Source of the DNA: Candidatus Endomicrobiellum mastotermitis
GTDB lineage: Bacteria; Elusimicrobiota; Endomicrobiia; Endomicrobiales; Endomicrobiaceae
Length of the DNA: 64,000 nt
Direction of reading: 5' to 3'
NCBI GenBank assembly: GCA_031272445.1
Contig: JAISTT010000018.1
Coordinates: forward strand, 1-64,000
Both the position numbers and the translations under genes were made by a program. The notes under the pieces were generated by a model. The model was not told where the DNA came from. It made no database searches and saw only the letters and a program-made list of their open reading frames with translations. Position 1 is the stretch's first letter. Each line of letters begins with the position of its first letter. Of the stretch, positions 54,706 to 63,195 are shown in pieces.

Positions 54706-55794
54706 TTAATTTTTCTCTGTAAACTTTATTATATTACCTATTATTTCAACAACTTTATCTGGATACTGGACAATATAGTAATTTTTCTCTGTAAACTTTA
54801 TTATGTTACCCATTACTTCAACAACTTTATCTGGGTAGTGACCTACAGCTGTTTCTGCTGAGAGCATAACATAATCAGTCCCATCTATTACAGCGTTTGC
54901 AACATCACTCACCTCAGCTCTTGTTGGTATAGGATTTTCAACCATGCTTTCAAGCATCTGCGTTGCAATTATTACAAATTTTTTTTGCGCCATACATTTT
55001 TTTATTATATGCTTTTGTACTATAGGAACTGTCCATATTGGGATTGAAATTCCCATGTCACCTCTTGCGACCATTATTCCGTCGCAGATTTTAAGGATGG
55101 ACTTAATGTTGTAAATTCCTGCTCTATCTTCGATTTTTGCAATGAGCTTACAGTTTTTATTGTTTTTTGATTTTAAGATATCTACTAATGGTTCCATATC
55201 AGATTGATCTCTGACAAAAGAATTTGCAACAAAATCTGCGTTGCATTCCAGTGCATAGATCATTCCTTCTCTATCTTTTTTTTCCATTAATGGAAATTTA
55301 AGGTCGGCTTGAGGAATATTTACGCCTTTATTTTCTTTTAGAATGTAATCCATTTGAACTTCAGTAACAAGCTCATCATTTGTTGAGGATAAAACTTTAA
55401 GTGTAAGATTGCCGTCATCTATAAATATATTCGATCCTTTTTTGACGTCAGTAAGAGTGTTTAGGTAGTCTATAAAAATCTTTTTGTTATCACCCATAAT
55501 TTCATTTTCTTTATTTGTAAGAATTAACTGCTGTCCTTTTTTTATTTCTGTTTTCCCTTCTTTTATCTTACCAATTCTTATCCTGTGACCTTCAAGATCC
55601 ACAAGAGTTTTTATGTGTTTCTTGTATTTTTTGTTTAGGGTTCTTATTAACTCAAAATCTTTTTCATGTTCTTCATAAGTTCCGTGTGAAAAGTTAAGTC
55701 TCACTACTGTCATCCCGCTGTCTGACATTTTTTTCAAAGTTTTGAGAGAACGCGTTGAAGGACCCATTGTACAAATAATTCCTGTCTTACTCAC
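54706..55794 (-). CDS. pyk: Pyruvate kinase lacking the C-terminal domain
   Basis: 362 residues. GIICTMGPSTRSLKTLKKMS, VRLNFSHGTYEEHE, LIAKIEDRAGI, GIMVARGDMGISIP, IIATQMLESMVENPIPTRAE and DGTDYVMLSAETAVGHYP give a complete A/B-domain active site. The roughly 110-residue allosteric C-domain of common bacterial enzymes is absent. The protein instead ends in two copies of YPDKVVEVMGNIIKFTEKN, made by a 72-bp in-frame tandem duplication. It converts PEP and ADP to pyruvate and ATP; allosteric control by sugar phosphates is probably lost. Confidence 0.93.
   Translation of the reverse strand: MSKTGIICTMGPSTRSLKTLKKMSDSGMTVVRLNFSHGTYEEHEKDFELIRTLNKKYKKHIKTLVDLEGHRIRIGKIKEGKTEIKKGQQLILTNKENEIMGDNKKIFIDYLNTLTDVKKGSNIFIDDGNLTLKVLSSTNDELVTEVQMDYILKENKGVNIPQADLKFPLMEKKDREGMIYALECNADFVANSFVRDQSDMEPLVDILKSKNNKNCKLIAKIEDRAGIYNIKSILKICDGIMVARGDMGISIPIWTVPIVQKHIIKKCMAQKKFVIIATQMLESMVENPIPTRAEVSDVANAVIDGTDYVMLSAETAVGHYPDKVVEVMGNIIKFTEKNYYIVQYPDKVVEIIGNIIKFTEKN
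54708..54838. repeat. 72-bp direct tandem repeat at the 3' end of pyk
   Basis: aatttttctctgtaaactttattat begins at 54708 and again at 54780. The copies match through tttatctgg with a few substitutions (tta/cta, ata/gtg). The period of 72 bases keeps the reading frame and adds 24 residues to pyruvate kinase. Confidence 0.9.
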
Positions 55795-56214
55795 TTTATA
55801 CTCCTTTTGTTGTTTAAACTTTTCTTTTAAAATGAAAAATTTGATTATTAGATTTAATATTTATAAATATAACGAAATAACTAAAACAAATAGTTTTTAG
55901 ATTATAATTATGCACATAAACTAGTTGAAATATATTTTCATCTAAAATGGTTCTTTTTAGAAGTATTACTGCGACAAACAATATAAGATATAAACTCACT
56001 AACTGGTTTTTAACAATTCTCTGTATTTATTAATTTATTTGTAGTATTAAGAGTCTAAAAATCTGTAAGTTTACAAGGATTGTTAAATTAGAGAAATAAT
56101 GAAAATTATTCTTTTTTTTAATAAATAGAACATACTTTAGAAAAACTTTATATGAATTTATACCTACTATTGTATACAAATTTTATATTTTAAGTCAATT
56201 TTGTAGCTAGGGAT
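55795..56214. other. Gene-free stretch between pyk and the RNase H gene
   Basis: About 420 very AT-rich bases. The 61-codon minus frame at 55814-55999 lacks any motif and is probably chance. It likely contains the pyk promoter on the minus strand, but no strong hexamer pair was found. Confidence 0.5.
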
Positions 56215-56895
56215 TTATTTGCTCCTTGCAGCTTTTTGTGCCAAGTAGTCAGCTCTATTGTTTTTAGGATTTCCAGTATGACTTTTTATATGTCTCCACT
56301 CAACTTCTATTTTTGCTTTTAAAATGAAATTCACGTACTCTTTTGAAAGAGCATTTTTTGCCTTCCATTTACCTGACACAAATCTTTCTATGCCTTGATA
56401 GTCGTAATTAATTCTTACTCTTTTTACACTATTATTCTGACACCATTTTATTGCTTCAATGACTGATTTTAATTCTCCGCCAAATTGTCTGAATTGTGTG
56501 TTTGGAATAGTACCTGAAATCTCAGCTTTTATCTCGTTTCCTAAATAAATGATTACACCATAACCTGTGACACCTGCAATATATGAGCCATCTACAAAAG
56601 CTTCATAAATGTTACTCTCCGCTGAGTAAGTTTCAAAATTATTTATTTTGTTCCACTCTGAACTTATAATTGCGTCAATTTCAGGAGTGTATAATTGTTT
56701 TTTTATGGAGTAAGTATTTCTCGTGGGTTTATAGTAAATTAAAATCCTTCCATAGAACTTATTACTTGCAGAAATTTCAAGCTTAACAGAGTAATCCTTA
56801 AAATAGGTGTTGTCAAAAAAAATGTTTATATTTTGTTTTTTAAGTGCGTTTTGTAACTCTAAAGCTTTATTTTTGAGTTCGTTTTTATACAACAT
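56215..56895 (-). CDS. RNase HI-type protein with an extra N-terminal domain
   Basis: 226 residues. The C-terminal part (from about residue 95) is an RNase H fold with the acidic residues in EAFVDGSYIAGVTGYGVIIY, QFGGELKSVIEAIKWC and INYDYQGIERFVSGKWKAKN, and the closing EVEWRHIKSHTGNPKNNRAD carries the His and last Asp. It would cut RNA in RNA-DNA hybrids. The N-terminal 90 residues (helical, then KLEISASNKFYGRILIYY) are not the usual hybrid-binding domain, and I do not recognise them. It lies 33 bases after rmuC on the same strand. Confidence 0.85.
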   Translation of the reverse strand: MLYKNELKNKALELQNALKKQNINIFFDNTYFKDYSVKLEISASNKFYGRILIYYKPTRNTYSIKKQLYTPEIDAIISSEWNKINNFETYSAESNIYEAFVDGSYIAGVTGYGVIIYLGNEIKAEISGTIPNTQFRQFGGELKSVIEAIKWCQNNSVKRVRINYDYQGIERFVSGKWKAKNALSKEYVNFILKAKIEVEWRHIKSHTGNPKNNRADYLAQKAARSK

Positions 56896-56928
56896 TATTG
56901 CTGCTTTCCTCTAAATATCTTGCGCCAT

Positions 56929-58104
56929 TTATTCTATAAATTTTGAGATTTCTTCTGGAATTTCTTTTTTTATCGGAGCTCCGAGTTCTTTTAATTTTTG
57001 TACTCTTTCTATAAGACTGTCGCCCTTTTTATCGGACGAGTGAAGTCTTTTTATAGCTTCTTGCGTTTTATTTTTTGCCTCAGATATTTTTTTGTCAACT
57101 TCCACTAGAATTTGTATGAACGTTACAAATTTATCGTAAAGACTACCACCTTGTTTTGCTATTTCAAGTACGTTTTTTTTCTGATTTTCCTGGCGCCATA
57201 TGTATTCAATAGTTTTTAAAGTAGCTAAAAGCGTTGAAGGAGTTGTAATTACTATATTTTTTTTAAGAGCATAGGCTATAAGGTCAGGGTTATCTTTTAT
57301 AGCAAGAGAAACTGCTCCCTCTATGGATACAAACATCAAAACATATTCTGGTTGGCTTAGTTTTGGCAGATTTACGTAATCTTTTGAAACAAGGTCATCA
57401 ATGTGTCTTTTTATGCTTACGGAGTGTTGTTTTAAATAACTTTTTTTATCGGATTCATCTTGTGAGTTATAATATTTTTCATAAGCTACAAGTGAAGTTT
57501 TGGCGTCTATTATGATGTGTTTTTTGTTTGGTAAAATCACTACATAATCTGGGATTTTTTTTTCGTCATAAGTTTTAAATTGTTTTTGAGATATATAGTT
57601 TACCCCTTCAGTCATTCCAGCGCACTCAAAAATTCTTTTAATGCTTGATTCTCCCCACATTCCCTGGATTTTATTTTCGCCTTTTAAAGCTTCTGCAAGA
57701 TTATTTGCTCCTTCGCTTATATTTTTATTAAGATTTATCAATTTTTCCAATTCTTTTTGTAATTCTGACATTTTTTCAGCTTCGTAAATTTGAAGTTTTT
57801 CAATCTTACTTCTAAATTCATCTATTTTTGCTTTAAAAGGACTTACAATGTTTTCAAAAGAATTTTTGGTTAAGTTTGTAATTTGTGTGTTTTTTTCTTC
57901 TAATACTTTTGAAGCTATGTTTTCAAATTCTATTTTTAAACTTCCATTAAGCTTTAATTGTTTTTCAATTTGTTCAGTTAGATTTTTAATTTTTTGCTCT
58001 TTAGCTGCATTATCTTTTATTGCAGATACATATTTATATATAGATAAGCAAGTCCCTAGTGTTATTCCGAACAAAAATGATAAAACTAAAATTATTATGT
58101 TCAT
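56929..58104 (-). CDS. rmuC: RmuC-family DNA recombination protein
   Basis: 391 residues: an N-terminal membrane helix (IIILVLSFLFGITLGTCLSI), a long coiled coil (about residues 30-150), then the RmuC core ENKIQGMWGESSIKRIFECA, PDYVVILPNKKHIIIDAKTS and YVLMFVSIEGAVSLAIKDNP. The core has a restriction-endonuclease-like fold (D-A-K-T site). RmuC limits inversions and rearrangements in E. coli. It belongs to the minus-strand cluster with RNase H and a RecB-like nuclease. Confidence 0.93.
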   Translation of the reverse strand: MNIIILVLSFLFGITLGTCLSIYKYVSAIKDNAAKEQKIKNLTEQIEKQLKLNGSLKIEFENIASKVLEEKNTQITNLTKNSFENIVSPFKAKIDEFRSKIEKLQIYEAEKMSELQKELEKLINLNKNISEGANNLAEALKGENKIQGMWGESSIKRIFECAGMTEGVNYISQKQFKTYDEKKIPDYVVILPNKKHIIIDAKTSLVAYEKYYNSQDESDKKSYLKQHSVSIKRHIDDLVSKDYVNLPKLSQPEYVLMFVSIEGAVSLAIKDNPDLIAYALKKNIVITTPSTLLATLKTIEYIWRQENQKKNVLEIAKQGGSLYDKFVTFIQILVEVDKKISEAKNKTQEAIKRLHSSDKKGDSLIERVQKLKELGAPIKKEIPEEISKFIE

Positions 58105-58217
58105 AAGAAACGTCTCTTTTAAACTTTAATTTATATTTAAAATGTAACCAATTAATTTCACAAACGAAAATTTATTTAAGTTCGTTGACATAAAGCTACA
58201 CATAAGCTTACTTAGTT

Positions 58218-59123
58218 TTAAAGTCTGCCGCCGGGGCATATTTCTTTGTAGTTGCAGTATCTACATAAAATTGAGTTGTTTGTAAAGGGGAACTCTTTTT
58301 TATCTTTAGGAATGTTTTTTTCTATGTCAGCAAGATATTCGTACATGTTTTTTGTTTCATATACTACTATGTTTTCAAATTCCAAAATTGAGTTACTGTC
58401 AATTTTAACATTATTTTCTTTATATTGTGGATAAAGATAAACTATAATAGGTACAATATCATCGGCTTCTTTATTGAAATGATAGCTTGCCCAAAGTGTA
58501 TATCCTGTAAGTTGTTTTAAATGTTTTTTTACATCTGGTTTTCCTGTTTTCCAATCCATAATATATACTTTATCAAGAATGGGAAATAAAAAATCCACTT
58601 TACAAAATGCTTTATATTTTTTTATTCTGAACTCTCCAAAACCTTCAGGTTCTATAATCCACTTAAAGCTTTGTGGCACTGCGTTTTTTTTAATCCATGT
58701 AAATCTTGAACTATTAAGAAAATTTTCTAATGTATCTTTAACTTTCACGTAGATTTTAGATGGTAGTATGATTTCGCCGTTGTAATAATGTTCAAAAAAA
58801 GTTTTTGAACAACAATATTTTTCAGTTATTTTGAAAGAATATTTTAAAAACTTATCCATGTTTACAGGTTTTGTGATTTTTTGGTATCTTCTAAGTAAAT
58901 CTCTTATAATATCGTGTACGATATTTCCAGTTTCTAATGGTTTGGAGGTCAAACTTTTTAAAAATTGTATTTTTTCAAGAGGCATTTCTTTATCGAACTT
59001 TGCATAATAATCGTAGAAGTATTGCCTTTTGCAGTTTGAAAATTTTTCATATCTTGAAATAGACCAACCTAGAATCTCAGTGTAGTTAAATGTTTTTATA
59101 TCTTTCATTATGGTTACAAACAT
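58218..59123 (-). CDS. RecB/Cas4-like PD-(D/E)XK nuclease with Fe-S cysteines
   Basis: 301 residues. SISRYEKFSNCKRQYFYDYY opens the domain; the nuclease core is AFCKVDFLFPILDKVYIMDW, then KTGKPDVKKHLKQLTGYTLW (D, D-W-K, Q-x-x-x-Y). A single Cys near residue 30 and the C-terminal CRYCNYKEIC make the four-cysteine Fe-S set of AddB/Cas4-type nucleases. No helicase or CRISPR gene is adjacent, so this is a stand-alone single-strand DNA exonuclease candidate. The start may also be the Met five codons later (59108). Confidence 0.85.
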   Translation of the reverse strand: MFVTIMKDIKTFNYTEILGWSISRYEKFSNCKRQYFYDYYAKFDKEMPLEKIQFLKSLTSKPLETGNIVHDIIRDLLRRYQKITKPVNMDKFLKYSFKITEKYCCSKTFFEHYYNGEIILPSKIYVKVKDTLENFLNSSRFTWIKKNAVPQSFKWIIEPEGFGEFRIKKYKAFCKVDFLFPILDKVYIMDWKTGKPDVKKHLKQLTGYTLWASYHFNKEADDIVPIIVYLYPQYKENNVKIDSNSILEFENIVVYETKNMYEYLADIEKNIPKDKKEFPFTNNSILCRYCNYKEICPGGRL

Positions 59124-59224
59124 ATTTTTAAAATAGTTGTGGGAAATACTTACAGATATTATATATAAAGTGTATGTTAAAATGAAATAGATGGAGTATG
59201 TGTTTTATAAATTAGAGAATTTTA

Positions 59225-60694
59225 TTAACTATAAGGTGTTAGAAGTCTGTACGCATTATTCCTAATGCGTTTTAGTAATGGCATATCTATACATTCTTGG
59301 GCAGTGGTAAGTTTTGCTTTTTCCTTTTTTGTTTTAATGATGTCACTAAGCTCTTTTGCTAAATCTTTGCTAAATATTTCCATATTGGATTCAAAATGAA
59401 GTTTAAAGCTTCTTACATCCCAATTTGCTGATCCTATAAAGACCCATTCATTATCGATCAAAAAAATTTTACTATGATCGAAAGGTGGCGGTGTACGATA
59501 AATTTTAACACCGCTTTCTATTAAACGTAAAAAATTTGGTTCAACTGCCCAATTTATAAAAGTATAATCACTTTTATCTGGAATTACTATTTCTACATTG
59601 ACACCTTTCATAGATGCCATTTCAAGAGCTGTTAAAATATTGTTTTCTGGTAGAAAATAAGGTGTTGTTATGAGGATTTTTTTTATTGCTGCATTTATTG
59701 CTCCGTGGACAATAAGTTCTATTATGTCATTTTTATTGTCAGGGCCATCTGGGATTAATCTTGCAGGAGTTAGTTCAAATTCAGTATTACGATTATGTGA
59801 TGTTTTAGATTTAGATATTGATTGAAATTTTTTACCGGTGACAAACTCCCAGTCATCTTCAAATATGTCTGATATCTGTTGTATGACAGGACCTTTGATC
59901 TTAAAAGTGATATCTAAAATACCTTTTTTCAAATTATCTATTAAAACATTTCCTTTTGAAAGATTCATTCCTCCAAAAAAAGCTGTTTCTCCATCAATTA
60001 TTAAGGTTTTTCTATGGTTTCTTAGATTTACAAAAGGCATTGTAACTGGAATTTGAGGAGGTAGAAATACACCATATTCCAAACCTTTAATTTGTGCAAG
60101 TTTTTTTTCTATTGAGCGATGAAAAAATTTCAAAGTGCCTATGCCATCAACTAAGATTTTCACTGCTGCTCCATTTTTAATTGCTTTTTTAAAAGCTTCA
60201 ATAAATTTTACTGTTTCACTGTCATAATCAAAAATATAACTTGAGATTAAAACTTCTTTTTTTGCATTTTGGATAGTTTTAATCATTTCTGGATAAGCTT
60301 CAACGCCGTTTTGTAAGGGGACTATAGAATTCCCAAAAACAAAATTTTGTGGGTATACATTGTATCCGAAATTTAAAAATTGTTTGTAGTTTTTAGGCAA
60401 GTTCTTGAAAACATTTCTTATTGTTTGAATAGAATATTTTGTATGTGTGCTACTTTTTTTTTTCAAACGAGCACCTTTCCTTTTTACTCTATTAATTCCT
60501 AAAAATATGTATAAAATAGTCCCAATAAATGGAGATAAAAAAACAAGCCCTATCCATCCTATTGAACTTTTAACATCGTCTTTATGTAGCAATATATGTA
60601 TGCTTGCTCCTACAGATAAAGATATGTAAATAATAGCTGCGAAAAAAGTTCGTAAGTTAAGGTTGGTAAAATTTAATAAAATATTCTCAAACAT
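59225..60694 (-). CDS. cls: Cardiolipin synthase (phospholipase D family)
   Basis: 489 residues. There are two N-terminal membrane helices (TFFAAIIYISLSVGASIHIL, GLVFLSPFIGTILYIFLGIN), then two PLD HKD sites: NHRKTLIIDGETAFFGGMNL and DHSKIFLIDNEWVFIGSANW. It joins two phosphatidylglycerols into cardiolipin in the inner membrane. The length is normal. It is a single gene on the minus strand, 101 bases upstream of the nuclease gene. Confidence 0.94.
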   Translation of the reverse strand: MFENILLNFTNLNLRTFFAAIIYISLSVGASIHILLHKDDVKSSIGWIGLVFLSPFIGTILYIFLGINRVKRKGARLKKKSSTHTKYSIQTIRNVFKNLPKNYKQFLNFGYNVYPQNFVFGNSIVPLQNGVEAYPEMIKTIQNAKKEVLISSYIFDYDSETVKFIEAFKKAIKNGAAVKILVDGIGTLKFFHRSIEKKLAQIKGLEYGVFLPPQIPVTMPFVNLRNHRKTLIIDGETAFFGGMNLSKGNVLIDNLKKGILDITFKIKGPVIQQISDIFEDDWEFVTGKKFQSISKSKTSHNRNTEFELTPARLIPDGPDNKNDIIELIVHGAINAAIKKILITTPYFLPENNILTALEMASMKGVNVEIVIPDKSDYTFINWAVEPNFLRLIESGVKIYRTPPPFDHSKIFLIDNEWVFIGSANWDVRSFKLHFESNMEIFSKDLAKELSDIIKTKKEKAKLTTAQECIDMPLLKRIRNNAYRLLTPYS

Positions 60695-60893
60695 TTTAGT
60701 GATACTAGTATCCCAGGATCGCAGTTATAATGCTATCAAAGTTAGTTCATTTTAGCAAGAAAAAAAATGTGCAATATAACAGTAATTTTTATTTATACTT
60801 TATATATAATTATGTGCGAGAGGTTTGATTTGATAATTATTTTGTATTGTAGTAAAATAAGACTTCTGTCTTTAGTTTAAAAGTTGTGTTGAA

Positions 60894-61721
60894 ATGATAA
60901 TAAATACTGAAACAAAATTGTTTGCGATTTTAGGGTACCCTGTAAAGCATTCTCTTTCACCTCAAATGCAGAATGAGTGGTTTAAAAAAGAAAATTTAAA
61001 TTGTATTTATCTTGCCTTTGAATCACATCCTGACTATCTCGAGGAAACGGTAAAATCTTTGAAGCTTCTTAAATTTTATGGTGTCAATATAACCGTTCCT
61101 CATAAAATTGAAATAATGAAATATGTTGATTTTTTAGATGAAGCTGCGAAGAAAGTGGGAAGCGTAAATACTTTAGATTTTAAGAATAATAAAATTTATG
61201 GCTATAATACTGATTATTTAGGGTTTAGTCAAGATTTATTAGCGAAAGAAATAAACTTAAAAAATAAAAATGTATTAGTAATAGGGGCAGGCGGTGCTGC
61301 AAGAGCAATAGTATATGCCTTGAAAAACAGCGAGGCTGGTAATATATATATATCAAACAGAACATTGAGAGGTGCACAGCAACTTGCAAATATATTTAAA
61401 TTAAATGTTTTTGACATTACTAAAGTGAAGGAACTCCTTCCAGAAATAGATTTACTTGTAAACGCTTCTTCATGCGGGTTAAAAAAAAGTGATGTTCTTC
61501 CTTTTAATGATATTGTTAGAGTAAAAAGTAGTTTGGTTATATATGATTTGATTTTTAATAAGGTAACGCCTTTTGTAAAATTTGCAAAAAGGAAAAAATT
61601 GAAAGTATTCACTGGTGAGGGGATGCTTGCACGGCAGGGTGCTTGTGGGTTTAAAATATGGACTGGAAAATACCCAGATATAAAGTTTGCTGAAACTTTT
61701 TTGAAAAAGTTTGTTGAATGA
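60894..61721 (+). CDS. aroE: Shikimate dehydrogenase
   Basis: 275 residues; reduces 3-dehydroshikimate with NADPH on the chorismate path. FAILGYPVKHSLSPQMQNEW binds substrate, GVNITVPHKIEIMKYVDFLD holds the catalytic Lys, YGYNTDYLGF is conserved, and VLVIGAGGAARAIVYAL is the nucleotide loop. GMLARQGACGFKIWTG closes it. It is the first gene of aroE-ispD-ispF-cysS, 38 bases before ispD. Confidence 0.96.
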   Translation: MIINTETKLFAILGYPVKHSLSPQMQNEWFKKENLNCIYLAFESHPDYLEETVKSLKLLKFYGVNITVPHKIEIMKYVDFLDEAAKKVGSVNTLDFKNNKIYGYNTDYLGFSQDLLAKEINLKNKNVLVIGAGGAARAIVYALKNSEAGNIYISNRTLRGAQQLANIFKLNVFDITKVKELLPEIDLLVNASSCGLKKSDVLPFNDIVRVKSSLVIYDLIFNKVTPFVKFAKRKKLKVFTGEGMLARQGACGFKIWTGKYPDIKFAETFLKKFVE

Positions 61722-61759
61722 AATTAGAATTTTGTATTTATTTTGGTTTGGTAACTTAA

Positions 61760-62488
61760 ATGAAAAATGCCGTAGTAATATTAGCAGCTGGATTTGGAAA
61801 AAGATTTTTGGACTCAACTTCTAGTGAAATTAAGGATAGGACTCTTAAGCAGTTTTTAAACATTAATGGTAAGCCAGTATTTTTATGGAGTGTTGAGACT
61901 TTTGCGTCAATAAAAAGTTTTGAACAAATAATTGTAGCTGTACCGCCTAAAATGGTTAAGACCTTGTCCTTAGAATATGAGAAATGTAAGCTAGGTTTTG
62001 TTTTTGTTTCGGGTGGGAATGAAAGATTTGAGTCAGTGAAAAATGCTCTTTCTATTATTGAAAATGACATTGATTTTGTAGCGTTGCATGATGCGGCAAG
62101 GCCGCTTATATCAAGGGAAGATATTTTAGAGGTTTTAAAAAGTGCTGAAAAGACGGGAGCTGCCATAGCGACTGAAAAAACGAAAGACACTATTAAATTA
62201 GTGTCGGGTGTTTGTGGAAAAACTGGAAGATATGTATTAAAAACTTTGGATAGAACATTTTTAAGGAATGCGCAGACCCCTCAAATTTTTGAGTTTAACC
62301 TTCTTAAGAGAGCTTACTTAATAAAGAAAATATCTAGTACTGTGACTGACGATTCGCAGCTTGTGGAAAAATTAAAAGTTAAAGTGTCTGTTGTTGAAAC
62401 AAAATTTCCAAATTTTAAAATAACAACAAAACAAGATTTTAAAATAGCAGAAGCTCTTTTTGCTTTTAAATCAAGAGTCTTCAAATAA
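61760..62488 (+). CDS. ispD: 2-C-methyl-D-erythritol 4-phosphate cytidylyltransferase
   Basis: 242 residues of the MEP isoprenoid path. VVILAAGFGKRFLDSTSSEI is the nucleotide loop, with about ten extra residues before LKQFLNINGKPVFLWSVETF compared with typical IspD. ERFESVKNAL, VALHDAARPLIS and TPQIFEFNLLKRAY with VTDDSQLVEKL are standard. It makes CDP-ME from MEP and CTP. ispF follows after 200 bases, with ispE not seen. Confidence 0.95.
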   Translation: MKNAVVILAAGFGKRFLDSTSSEIKDRTLKQFLNINGKPVFLWSVETFASIKSFEQIIVAVPPKMVKTLSLEYEKCKLGFVFVSGGNERFESVKNALSIIENDIDFVALHDAARPLISREDILEVLKSAEKTGAAIATEKTKDTIKLVSGVCGKTGRYVLKTLDRTFLRNAQTPQIFEFNLLKRAYLIKKISSTVTDDSQLVEKLKVKVSVVETKFPNFKITTKQDFKIAEALFAFKSRVFK

Positions 62489-62688
62489 TTCAATGCTTTT
62501 AAAGTTAAAAAATTACTGAAAAGTTTATTTATCTGCTTATTTTTTTGTGCATTTAAAAGTAAGTTATGTATAAAAATAAATGAAAATAGAATAAGTAAAG
62601 TTATAAAAATTAATTAAAAAAAGTTCTTTTGTATATGTTATATAGCTATTAAAATTTTAAGGCATTGTAATTTTCTAGTAAAGGTGTT

Positions 62689-63195
62689 ATGGCAGATATG
62701 TATACTGGTTTGGGGTATGATATTCATAGATTTAAGAAGGGCAGATTGCTAGTTCTGGGTGGCACTATAATAAAAAGTTCTAGAGGTCTTAATGGTCATA
62801 GTGATGCTGATGTTCTTGTTCACGCTTTGATGGACGCGTTGCTTGGTGCTGCAGGACTTAATGATATAGGTCATTTTTTTTCAAATACAGATTCAAAATA
62901 TAAAAATATTTCTAGTATGTCTCTTTTAGGATTTGTTTATGAAAGGTTGAGAAAACAAAATTTCTATGTTAACAATATTGATGTTGTTGTTGTGGCAGAA
63001 GCTCCTAAAATATATCCCTTTATTGATGATATGAAGCAAAATATTTCCAAAACTATTAAATTGGAGAAGGAAAGGATTGGAATAAAAGCGACTACCAATG
63101 AAAAATTAGGTTTTCTCGGGAGATGTAAGGGTATAGCTGCTATGGCAGTTGCTTCTATTGACAGGAGTAAGAAAGATGACGATAAAAATTTATAA
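62689..63195 (+). CDS. ispF: 2-C-methyl-D-erythritol 2,4-cyclodiphosphate synthase
   Basis: 168 residues. [20 protein letters not shown] carries the zinc ligands Asp and His, [20 protein letters not shown] the third ligand and the family signature, [10 protein letters not shown] and VEAE-like [10 protein letters not shown] follow, and [20 protein letters not shown] ends the fold. It cyclises CDP-ME2P. It overlaps the cysS start by 20 bases, so their translation is coupled. Confidence 0.96.
   Translation: MADMYTGLGYDIHRFKKGRLLVLGGTIIKSSRGLNGHSDADVLVHALMDALLGAAGLNDIGHFFSNTDSKYKNISSMSLLGFVYERLRKQNFYVNNIDVVVVAEAPKIYPFIDDMKQNISKTIKLEKERIGIKATTNEKLGFLGRCKGIAAMAVASIDRSKKDDDKNL

Noticed and set aside
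58218-59123. CRISPR-associated Cas4
   Set aside because: The Fe-S PD-(D/E)XK signature fits, but there is no repeat array and no other cas gene anywhere in the window.
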